Positions 13,371 to 19,487 of a DNA stretch of 19,487 nucleotides are shown here, one piece after another (within the stretch, counting starts at the first letter, position 1; each line of letters begins with the position of its first letter). Origin of the DNA: JBBQVS01 sp964250805 (lineage in GTDB: Bacteria; Chloroflexota; Ktedonobacteria; Ktedonobacterales; Ktedonobacteraceae); NCBI GenBank assembly GCA_964250805.1, contig CAXUHG010000106.1, positions 1 to 19,487 on the forward strand, in the 5' to 3' direction. The notes beneath the pieces were generated by a model, which did no database searches, was not told where the DNA came from, and was given only the letters and a program-made list of their open reading frames with translations. Both the position numbers and the translations under genes were made by a program.

Positions 13371-15482
13371 GTGACGCTACTCCGTACTACACGACAGGGA
13401 AACAAAGACATATCGACAGAGAAACAGCCGCGCTGTAGCATCATTCTCTGTACCTATAATCGTCGCAACTTTGTGCTGACAGCGTTAGCTGCTCTGCGTC
13501 GTCAAACGTTGCCATATGAGCAATTCGAGGTTCTTGTGGTTGATAATGGCTCACGGGATGGCACCACTGCTAGTGTGAACGCCTACATCCACGCTGGACC
13601 GAGTATGGCAGCACGAAATCCCACCGCTACATGGCGCGTTCGCTGTCTCACAGAAGCCCAGAACGGACTTTCTTACGCGCGCAATACAGGCTTACAGGCG
13701 GCGAAAGGAGAGATTATCGTATTTCTCGATGATGATACTATCGCCTCCTCAACGTTTCTTGAACGGTTGCTTGCGGCATATGACTCAACACAAGCTGATG
13801 CAATAGCCGGACGTGTTGAACTACGTTGGGAGGCAACGCGTCCCCACTGGGTAAGCGATGACCTACTCGACATCCTTGGGTATTTCGCGCCTGCAAAAGA
13901 ACGCATCCAGCTACAACCTCCTATGGAGGGTAGTGGCTGTAACTTCTCTATTCGACACGAAGTATTGATGACTATAGGACGTTTTTCACCACTCTTGAAC
14001 AAGCGTAGCGATACACCAATCAGCATGGAGGTAGCTGATCTATGCCGTCGTCTCCATGCAGCGTCTTACACCTTATGGTACGAGCCTGAAGCGGTCGTAG
14101 AACATCGTGTGCTGGCGGCGCGTCTAACGCGCCCATACTTCGTGGGACGTGCTTACTGGCAAGGTCGCTCTGAAGTTGTGGCTCAATATGCGGATACGCA
14201 GCAACATCAAGCTGTGATGCAACAAAAGTTACCAGACCTGCTTCGCTCTACTTTACCAGAGGTACGAGAGGCGGCGCATCTGGCCTTTATTGACCGCACT
14301 CTGCTGTTCTTTGCGGGCAAACCTTCGAGCGAGCGACTGCTTGCGGCAATGGCGCAGGCACGTAGTTGGGGTAACGTACAGCAACGCCTACAATTCGCCG
14401 AACACGCTCCATCAGAGTTAAGCACGCCCTCAGTCTTCTTTGTGTACCCCACCGCGCATGATAGAGCAGCCGAGTTACTAGCACAGGCGTTACAGACTCA
14501 GCGTGTGCGTTGCACTACAAGCATCGTCGATATTCCGCTCTCATGGCTCTGGCAGCATCGCGCCGTTCAGGGCAAGGCTATCGGTATTCTCCACTTCTAT
14601 CGACCTGGCGCGTTTAGCCTTAGCTCCGGCGAGCGTCAACGCTTCTGGTTTCTCCTTTGGCTAGCAAAGCGCTGGGGAATTCGCATCGTGACAACAGATA
14701 CGGGCGGATGGTGGCAAAGTACATCAGGAGCGCATGCACTACCACATCGTATCTTTGAACGTCGGCTGCTAAGACAAAGCGATATTATTCTTGCGTTTAC
14801 ACGTCAACCGGATCAACTTTATCCTGACAAACGCCTACGACGGCGTGTACGTAGTCTCGCTCATCCCGGCTTTCGCGGCATCTTTCCTAGTACACCTACA
14901 CATGTAGCGGCACATGTCCAACTTGGACTTCCTGCCCAATCCAACTACGTCTACCTCTGCTTCGCTTGCTACCATAGCGAACGCGAATTGCTGCTCCTCG
15001 TCGATACCTTCAATGAGTCCCAAAAAACTTCGCTTACCACGAGTACGTATCTTCTCTTAGTCGGTGCGCCACAGGATAAGCAATCAACGCTAGAGCAACA
15101 TGTTGCGCATAACAAAACAATTCTGTTCCTTCCCGAAGAGGCAGAGAACACCGCGCTCTCTATAAGCGCGTCCGATGCAGTTGTGCTACCGCATTACTCA
15201 CAGCACAATGCAGGGATGCTAGAGACGGCGATGCTTGCGCTCTCGTTTGAACGCCGTATTATCGTCCCCGACCTACCACGTTTTCGTGGTATGCTACCAC
15301 CGCGTGCGACTGCGGTATACGACCCCACAAATCGCAACTCATTCGTAAAAGCTTTACTAGATGTACAGAACAACGAGTTTCGTCTACGCGTCAAAGACAG
15401 AGAGGCGTTAGAGGCAACAACAAGCTGGAACGAGTATACAAAGCGGCTCGTTGAGATATATAAACGGGTCCTTGAAAAATAA
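13371..15482 (+). CDS. Two-domain glycosyltransferase (GT2-type head, GT-B-like tail)
   Basis: The 703-aa protein starts at GTG 13371 after AAAGGATAG. Residues about 20-300 form a GT-A domain of family 2: CSIILCTYNRR (22-32), VVDNGSRDGT (56-65), NGLSYARNTG (98-107) and the metal-binding FLDDDT (118-123), followed by GSGCNFSIRHEV. Residues about 350-700 look like a second, GT-B-type domain. It opens with VFFVYPTAHDRAAELL, has TTDTGGWWQ in the middle, and carries a donor-site-like NAGMLETAMLALSFERRIIV near the end. Fusion of two transferases would add successive sugars, but the tail lacks a clear E-x7-E motif and may be divergent. It follows the flippase gene by 18 nt, supporting a surface-glycan assembly role. 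A repeat element begins 30 nt after the stop. Confidence 0.85.
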   Translation: MTLLRTTRQGNKDISTEKQPRCSIILCTYNRRNFVLTALAALRRQTLPYEQFEVLVVDNGSRDGTTASVNAYIHAGPSMAARNPTATWRVRCLTEAQNGLSYARNTGLQAAKGEIIVFLDDDTIASSTFLERLLAAYDSTQADAIAGRVELRWEATRPHWVSDDLLDILGYFAPAKERIQLQPPMEGSGCNFSIRHEVLMTIGRFSPLLNKRSDTPISMEVADLCRRLHAASYTLWYEPEAVVEHRVLAARLTRPYFVGRAYWQGRSEVVAQYADTQQHQAVMQQKLPDLLRSTLPEVREAAHLAFIDRTLLFFAGKPSSERLLAAMAQARSWGNVQQRLQFAEHAPSELSTPSVFFVYPTAHDRAAELLAQALQTQRVRCTTSIVDIPLSWLWQHRAVQGKAIGILHFYRPGAFSLSSGERQRFWFLLWLAKRWGIRIVTTDTGGWWQSTSGAHALPHRIFERRLLRQSDIILAFTRQPDQLYPDKRLRRRVRSLAHPGFRGIFPSTPTHVAAHVQLGLPAQSNYVYLCFACYHSERELLLLVDTFNESQKTSLTTSTYLLLVGAPQDKQSTLEQHVAHNKTILFLPEEAENTALSISASDAVVLPHYSQHNAGMLETAMLALSFERRIIVPDLPRFRGMLPPRATAVYDPTNRNSFVKALLDVQNNEFRLRVKDREALEATTSWNEYTKRLVEIYKRVLEK

Positions 15483-15512
15483 TACTTGTTCGCTAACCTC
15501 GCTTCCACGATA

Positions 15513-15631
15513 TTTCGTAGGGACCAGATGTATCGCGTCCGAGGCCGGTTTATCGGATATAGGTTGGAAGAGCGAAAGAATTATATACGATAAATCGCAC
15601 GACGGACGCGATACATCTGGTCCCTACGAAA
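15513..15631. repeat. GTAGGGACC inverted-repeat element, copy 2 (119 bp)
   Basis: Perfect 29-bp terminal arms (15513-15541 with 15603-15631) begin TTTCGTAGGGACC and continue to TATCGCGTCCG. Inside lies a second inverted pair (TTTATCG near 15550 and CGATAAA near 15588). No coding capacity. It occupies the space where a terminator of the glycosyltransferase operon would be expected. I see no clear target-site duplication. Confidence 0.85.
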
Positions 15632-15701
15632 ATTTGGTGCAATCGAATAGACAATATGCCCATTGGTACGGGAAAAGAATGCAATCCGTTGATGTGTCGT
15701 T

Positions 15702-15707
15702 TATAAT
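15702..15707 (+). promoter_or_regulatory. Probable -10 box of the signal peptidase gene
   Basis: A perfect TATAAT. With 17-nt spacing the -35 would read ATGCAA, which is weak. A start near 15714 would put the ATG at 15723 almost at the 5' end and leave the better TTG start at 15780 with a normal leader. Confidence 0.4.
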
Positions 15708-15779
15708 GTTAAATGACATATTATGAGACAGCAAACATGGGTAGTAGAGTGCCTGGAAAAATACAGCGAGGTTTTTACA

Positions 15780-16352
15780 TTGAAACGTTCACATCTAGCA
15801 AGGGAAATAGTTGAAACGGTCGCGCTGACCATCTTGATCTTTTTGACCATTCGTTTTGTGCTGCAAAGCTACCACGTTGAAGGTCCAAGCATGCAACCGA
15901 ATTTGACAACTGATCAGTACGTGCTGGTGAATAAGACAGCCTATCTGTTCCGCCCTCCAGAGCGTGGCGATGTCGTCGTATTTCACGCACCTCGTGACAC
16001 TGGTAAAGACTACATCAAGCGCGTGATTGGGCTACCAGGGGATATCATTCGGACGGATAACGCCGACGTATGGGTGAACGGTGTAAAGCTGAACGAGCCG
16101 TATATTGCTGAGAAGTACAATCCTAGTGGCATCAGTTGGAAAGTACCGCCGAACTCCTATTTTGTGATGGGAGATAACCGACTGGTGAGCGATGACTCAC
16201 GCGACTGGTGCTACGTGCCAAAAGATTATATGGTAGGCAAAGCGGTTGCGATCTACTGGCCCATCAATAAATGGGAGATCATACCCACATACTCCTCGGT
16301 CTATTCGCAAATCAAAGCACCCACTACAACCGCTACCGGCTCCTGTTCGTAG
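15780..16352 (+). CDS. lepB: Signal peptidase I
   Basis: Type I signal peptidase, the membrane enzyme that cleaves signal peptides from exported proteins. All family boxes are present. The N-terminal membrane anchor (about residues 10-31) is followed by GPSMQPN with the nucleophile Ser37, YVLVNKTAYLF plus RGDVVVF, DYIKRVIGLPGD with the general base Lys80, and GDNRLVSDDSR (131-141). The length (190 aa) is typical of Gram-positive-type enzymes with one anchor. I chose TTG 15780 because GAGG lies eight nt before it. The frame opens at ATG 15723, which has no ribosome-binding site and lies only 16 nt from a TATAAT; using it would add 19 residues. It should process the secreted proteins encoded across this window. 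The next gene follows after 36 nt. Confidence 0.93.
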   Translation: MKRSHLAREIVETVALTILIFLTIRFVLQSYHVEGPSMQPNLTTDQYVLVNKTAYLFRPPERGDVVVFHAPRDTGKDYIKRVIGLPGDIIRTDNADVWVNGVKLNEPYIAEKYNPSGISWKVPPNSYFVMGDNRLVSDDSRDWCYVPKDYMVGKAVAIYWPINKWEIIPTYSSVYSQIKAPTTTATGSCS

Positions 16353-16388
16353 CAGGAATAGAGTTTTGGTGCAAAGAAGGGTTTTGGG

Positions 16389-17045
16389 ATGCAAGAATCA
16401 GAGGAGCAATATCCGTCACGTTTCCCGCAACGCAACTCTCTACCAAGTGACAAGCTGGATGACACGGTTGTAGTCAATGAGCCAAGCGAGGTACCGGCGC
16501 GTGCCTCGCGCACACAGAGCCGACGACCTGTACGACGCGCTGTATACACACGTTCCGCGACATCGCTACTCCCACAACGCGGCCTCAGTTATGCGCTTAT
16601 TGCTGGCGTAATTGCAGGTATTCTCGATGTACTTCTCAATATCGCTATCAGGCTCTCGAACAGCACAACCTATCAGCAGATGGTAAGAGAGGGTAATGTT
16701 CTTACCCTCGGTACTGCGACAACTGTCTTTGTCTTGCTCTGTCTCACTCTACTTCTCAACATAGTTATTTTCGCTGTCACAGGCTATATCGTAGGCAAAA
16801 TTTCGGTGCGACGACGGCTTGGCTTTTTAGCAGGTATGTTGATCGGAGCCATCGCCTATCTCACCAGCTTCCTGGTACGCTACATTCCCAACTATCCAGG
16901 CAATACAGCGACTAGTGGCGCAACAAACATCGCCACGATAGGCACCGCGCTCCTCTTTCTGCTTCTATCCGCGCTTATCGGTGGCCTCATTAGTCTCTTC
17001 GGCGCATGGCTCGCCACGCGCAAACACCCGTATTACACGGCGTGA
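16389..17045 (+). CDS. Four-helix membrane protein of unknown function
   Basis: A 218-aa protein with a charged, probably disordered cytoplasmic N-terminus (residues 1-64, ending in an Arg-rich stretch). Four membrane helices follow (about 66-90, 107-135, 143-165 and 180-208). GAAGGG lies upstream of the ATG at usable spacing. It follows the signal peptidase gene by 36 nt on the same strand, so the two are probably cotranscribed. The helix pairs contain small-residue motifs (AGVIAGILD, GFLAGMLIGAIAY, GTALLFLLLSALIGGLISLFG) of the kind seen in small integral membrane proteins, but no family is recognised and no function is assigned. It ends in front of repeat element copy 3. Confidence 0.75.
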   Translation: MQESEEQYPSRFPQRNSLPSDKLDDTVVVNEPSEVPARASRTQSRRPVRRAVYTRSATSLLPQRGLSYALIAGVIAGILDVLLNIAIRLSNSTTYQQMVREGNVLTLGTATTVFVLLCLTLLLNIVIFAVTGYIVGKISVRRRLGFLAGMLIGAIAYLTSFLVRYIPNYPGNTATSGATNIATIGTALLFLLLSALIGGLISLFGAWLATRKHPYYTA

Positions 17046-17060
17046 TTGCACGAATTTGAT

Positions 17061-17186
17061 TGGTAGGGACCGATGTATCGCGTCCGAGGGGTGGGGCGGC
17101 GGGGTACACGTCACCACCAAGAATCGTTGCCCACATGTGCCCTCATCCCCAACCCCACCGAGGACGCGATACATCGGTCCCTACCA
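17061..17186. repeat. GTAGGGACC inverted-repeat element, copy 3 (126 bp)
   Basis: Perfect 25-bp arms (17061-17085 with 17162-17186) read TGGTAGGGACCGATGTATCG and onward to CGTCC. Inside, a G-rich run (GAGGGGTGGGGCGG) and a C-rich run (CCCCAACCCCACC) can extend the stem with a one-base offset. It fills the gap between two convergent genes and ends two nt before the stop codon of the gene at 17189, so it may act as their shared terminator. Confidence 0.85.
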
Positions 17187-17188
17187 TT

Positions 17189-18292
17189 TTACGACGCTTT
17201 CTTCCTGCCCAACCGAAACGAGGCGTGGATGCGCACAGCGCGATCAGAAGACCAGGGAGCATAAGGAGCCATCGTCAAGCCGGCGAGATGAATAAGTACT
17301 CGGTCGTAGTTGACGCGCCAGCCACGAAAGTTTTTCCACGCGTCGTCGCGGTCCTGTTTGACTGGCATACCTGCCTCAACCAGCGCATCATAGGCTTGAT
17401 CGAACTCTTCACGCGTGATGCTGATAGCATCATCGGGGCGTGGATTTGGGTCGTAGGGAAGGCCAAAGAAATCGGAGATGTGGCGTAGGGCGATATAACC
17501 TGCGCGAATGCAGAGGTTGGCCTGACCATTATTTGGGATATCTAGTGCTGAGGCAGCAAGTGAGGCAGCGTCCAACACCGCGCCAGAGGCTGTTATCCAC
17601 GAACGATCAGATTGAGGCGAACGAAAGAAGGAGAGGGCGGCAAGCGAGGTGTGAGTCTCGTCAATGTCCACAAACCATAGCTCCCACACCGTCCACAGAT
17701 CATCAAGCATGTGCATACGGTTTAGCTCATAAAAGCGCGTCAGCAACGTGATAGCCGAAGGTGGAGAGCCAGCACGCACCTCTAGCATCGTCACCAATGC
17801 CTCACGCTTAGAGAACGCGGCATACATGGTCGGCAGATAGGCAATGAGCAGGGCGACGAGAAAGAGACCTATGGCAGCTTCGGTAAAGATCAAGGTGGTG
17901 GTGACAACATCGTCGAGCGTGGCATAACCGAGAGTAAAGAGCGACGATCCACTGATTTTGTAAAGAGCATACAATGGTTGCCCTGTTGTACCCCAGAACA
18001 TCGCCATGTAGCCGCTCAGCACACAGACAAGCCAGACCGCAGGCAGTGCAATCAGCGTGAAGGGGGCGTACAAGGCCATAATCTCGTCGCGCCGCTCGTA
18101 GGTGCGTTCTAAACTAATGCGAAAATCGAATACATTGCGCATCGCAAGAAAGACGACGCGCACCAATTGATCGGGTGCGCTACGGGGTAAGACAAACGTG
18201 CGAATAACCGAGATCATGACGTAGACCACTAGAGCGAATCCCACACCAAAGGCAAGAATACGCAACAAAAATAACATGTAGAATGGCAACAT
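17189..18292 (-). CDS. Potassium-channel-like membrane protein with a large cytoplasmic domain
   Basis: A 367-aa protein. Helix 1 (about 8-35) is followed by a cytoplasmic stretch. Then come helix 2 (about 75-100), a pore-like loop (ALYKISGSSLFTLGYATLDD, 109-128) and helix 3 (131-160). The loop matches the re-entrant pore of two-helix K+ channels (compare TTVGYGD of KcsA), but the filter reads TLGYA. Residues about 165-360 form a helical soluble domain without a recognised signature (no RCK/TrkA Rossmann motif). GAGGG eight nt before ATG 18292 supports the start. It converges with the preceding gene through repeat copy 3. An ion-channel role follows from the pore pattern; the ion selectivity is uncertain. 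Confidence 0.7.
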   Translation of the reverse strand: MLPFYMLFLLRILAFGVGFALVVYVMISVIRTFVLPRSAPDQLVRVVFLAMRNVFDFRISLERTYERRDEIMALYAPFTLIALPAVWLVCVLSGYMAMFWGTTGQPLYALYKISGSSLFTLGYATLDDVVTTTLIFTEAAIGLFLVALLIAYLPTMYAAFSKREALVTMLEVRAGSPPSAITLLTRFYELNRMHMLDDLWTVWELWFVDIDETHTSLAALSFFRSPQSDRSWITASGAVLDAASLAASALDIPNNGQANLCIRAGYIALRHISDFFGLPYDPNPRPDDAISITREEFDQAYDALVEAGMPVKQDRDDAWKNFRGWRVNYDRVLIHLAGLTMAPYAPWSSDRAVRIHASFRLGRKKAS

Positions 18293-18435
18293 GGAAACAC
18301 CCTCTTAACTGTAGTGGGAACCTCTGCTATGATACCGCACTATCACACACGGAGCGAGGAGGCGTGATAATGGGAACAAGTATTATGTCTTGAGTTTATG
18401 ATACAACAGAGATGAGGGAAATGAATAGTACAAAG

Positions 18436-18495
18436 CAAACAAAAAACATTGAGCAGCGAGACCGTGCGGTCTCGCTGCTCAATGTTTTTTGTTTG
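18436..18495 (-). terminator. Long hairpin terminator of the three-gene operon
   Basis: Perfect 29-bp arms (18436-18464 with 18467-18495) leave only two bases in the centre. Each arm carries a run of A or T (AAAAAACATT and its complement), so it can terminate in either direction. It lies 13 nt past the stop codon at 18509. Confidence 0.85.
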
Positions 18496-18508
18496 GAAAT
18501 TGACCATC

Positions 18509-18877
18509 TCAATTGTTTCTCCCCGCCAGCATACGCAACAGATGTTCACGTATCTCAGCGATTTGTTGAAATAACTCCTCTCGTTCAGGTGTTGGCGCGA
18601 CCATTTGCCGCGCCAGTTGTGTGAAACCTTGCATCGCATTCGCTAACGCTTGTATCTCCTCGGAGACTAATGGCACGATTCCACCCTCCGTTGGCACCGT
18701 TGCAAGTACGCGTTGTTGAAGACCTTCCAGCACCCTCATCTCCTCATCGCGCTGCTTTGAGGGAATAGCTTTCCGTAAATACGTCAGATAGCTCCGAATA
18801 ATCGTAGCAATGGCTGTGATGTCATGCAACGACAGGCCGAGGCGTGGCAAGTCGTCGTGTGGCTCATATGCTTTCAT
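18509..18877 (-). CDS. All-helical small protein of unknown function, last gene of a three-gene operon
   Basis: A 122-aa soluble protein predicted to be nearly all helix (DITAIATIIRSYLTYLRKAI, MRVLEGLQQRVLATV, EEIQALANAMQGFTQLARQM, ELFQQIAEIREHLLRML). I chose ATG 18877 because GGAAGG stands seven nt before it. An ATG at 18892 adds five residues but has no spaced ribosome-binding site. Its start lies inside the end of the preceding HTH gene (14-nt overlap), which suggests translational coupling. The amphipathic helices suggest a bundle or oligomer. No family is recognised. A strong hairpin follows. Confidence 0.75.
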   Translation of the reverse strand: MKAYEPHDDLPRLGLSLHDITAIATIIRSYLTYLRKAIPSKQRDEEMRVLEGLQQRVLATVPTEGGIVPLVSEEIQALANAMQGFTQLARQMVAPTPEREELFQQIAEIREHLLRMLAGRNN

Positions 18878-19205
18878 TGTGTCGCCTTCCATCTCTCAGT
18901 GGTGGTCTGGAGAGAAATTGTCTGTCTGTATGCACGATAATCGGTCCTGTATAGGCAACACCCGTTGCGTGGCGAAGAGCAGCCCGTACTAATGCGGCAT
19001 GTCCTGGATGGATAGGTTTATTCTGTTCGATGTTCCAGGTCGTCACATAGAGGACTTTTGAGAGTCGCGCTGCATCGAGCGACGTGAGATGATGAGCAGA
19101 CAAATACATGCGAAAGGGAAGGTTGCCAGTCGGTAAGGGCTGCGTCGTCTGATTTTCTATGCGGCAGCGTTGCCAAGAGTACTTGTTTGCATCGTGATGA
19201 GCCAT
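18864..19205 (-). CDS. XRE-like helix-turn-helix protein
   Basis: A 113-aa protein. GGAGGAG three nt before ATG 19205 fixes the start; the frame continues upstream to 19274 only by overlapping the previous gene. Residues about 38-90 (AHHLTSLDAARLSKVLYVTTWNIEQNKP..., then HAALVRAALRHATGVAYTGPI) fit the four-helix XRE/Cro pattern: 'A..a.vs..TiwniE...pi.p.h...vr.aL...tGv.Y.GPI'. It probably binds DNA, perhaps controlling its own operon. The 37-residue N-terminal extension contains two Cys/Arg-rich turns but no clear motif. It is 11 nt downstream of the previous gene and overlaps the next one by 14 nt. Confidence 0.7.
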   Translation of the reverse strand: MAHHDANKYSWQRCRIENQTTQPLPTGNLPFRMYLSAHHLTSLDAARLSKVLYVTTWNIEQNKPIHPGHAALVRAALRHATGVAYTGPIIVHTDRQFLSRPPLRDGRRHNESI

Positions 19206-19216
19206 AGTCTCCTCCT

Positions 19217-19474
19217 CTACTCGTGCTGATTGCTTGAAACAGGTGTCATCCGTTCTTCCATGTCCGCACCCCAATCGGGTTGTGCCATCATCGCTACTGC
19301 CTCCTGCTCTTTCCCTTGCTGCATAAGGTCTAAGATGCGACTTGCCCCTCGTTGCAGACGCGCGGTAATGCTGGCATGATTGGCAACAATAGCAGGTCCA
19401 TACATTCCCCAGTATGTAGACTGTTCTTGTAGGGCTTGTTGTTCGCGGAATTGAGCGACTTCGCTTTTTGTCAT
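19217..19474 (-). CDS. Small helical protein of unknown function, first visible gene of the operon
   Basis: An 85-aa soluble protein starting at ATG 19474, with a GAGG nine nt upstream at the very edge of the window. The sequence is helix-rich (EVAQFREQQALQEQ, ASITARLQRGASRILDLMQQGKEQEAVAMM) with an aromatic turn (STYWGMYGP). No family is recognised. The HTH gene begins 11 nt after its stop, so the two are cotranscribed. Genes further upstream, beyond the window, may belong to the same operon. Confidence 0.7.
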   Translation of the reverse strand: MTKSEVAQFREQQALQEQSTYWGMYGPAIVANHASITARLQRGASRILDLMQQGKEQEAVAMMAQPDWGADMEERMTPVSSNQHE

Positions 19475-19487
19475 GTGTGTAACCTCT

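Noticed and set aside
17060..17488. Plus-strand frame through repeat copy 3 and opposite the channel gene
   Set aside because: It starts in the repeat, overlaps the minus-strand channel gene, and has no ribosome-binding site.

Overview
The window reads as chromosome from a bacterium of the Chloroflexota, most likely a Ktedonobacteria-like organism. This is inferred from protein style: an NYN protein of the 'VARAYADW' type, long low-complexity linkers, a Gmad2-like lipoprotein and many orphan envelope proteins. Base composition looks close to 50% GC. GTG and TTG starts are used, Shine-Dalgarno sequences are clear, and the one tRNA lacks an encoded CCA. No database search was possible, so the taxonomy is provisional.

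Layout. Positions 388-3580 (plus strand) hold a four-helix membrane protein with a C-terminal winged-helix-like tail, a 96-aa unknown protein, and an NYN-domain protein whose nuclease fold is split by a long disordered insert. An M42 aminopeptidase (3684-4748) follows immediately after a 78-bp perfect palindrome. Positions 4825-10221 (minus strand) hold five envelope or secreted proteins: a Q/Y-rich membrane protein, a Gmad2-like lipoprotein, a secreted six-hairpin glycosidase-like protein, a HlyD-type adaptor and a duplicated beta-rich secreted protein. Most of these are separated by long hairpins, so they are probably transcribed singly.

Positions 10526-10728 are a complete tRNA-Gln(CUG) unit with promoter, tRNA and terminator. 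Next on the plus strand come an ECF-like sigma factor, an 80-aa unknown protein, a Wzx-like flippase and a two-domain glycosyltransferase (a likely surface-glycan operon), then signal peptidase I and a four-helix membrane protein. On the minus strand follow a K+-channel-like membrane protein and a tight three-gene operon with an XRE-like HTH protein (18509-19474).

Two kinds of non-coding structure stand out. One is a series of very long, nearly perfect hairpins (arms of 24-39 bp) at gene ends. The other is a dispersed inverted-repeat family with a GTAGGGACC terminus: three copies plus one degenerate end. I see no CRISPR array, rRNA, transposase or recognisable defence cassette. The most unusual items are the split NYN protein, the hairpin jammed against the M42 ribosome-binding site, the K+-channel-like protein with a variant filter, and the repeat family.
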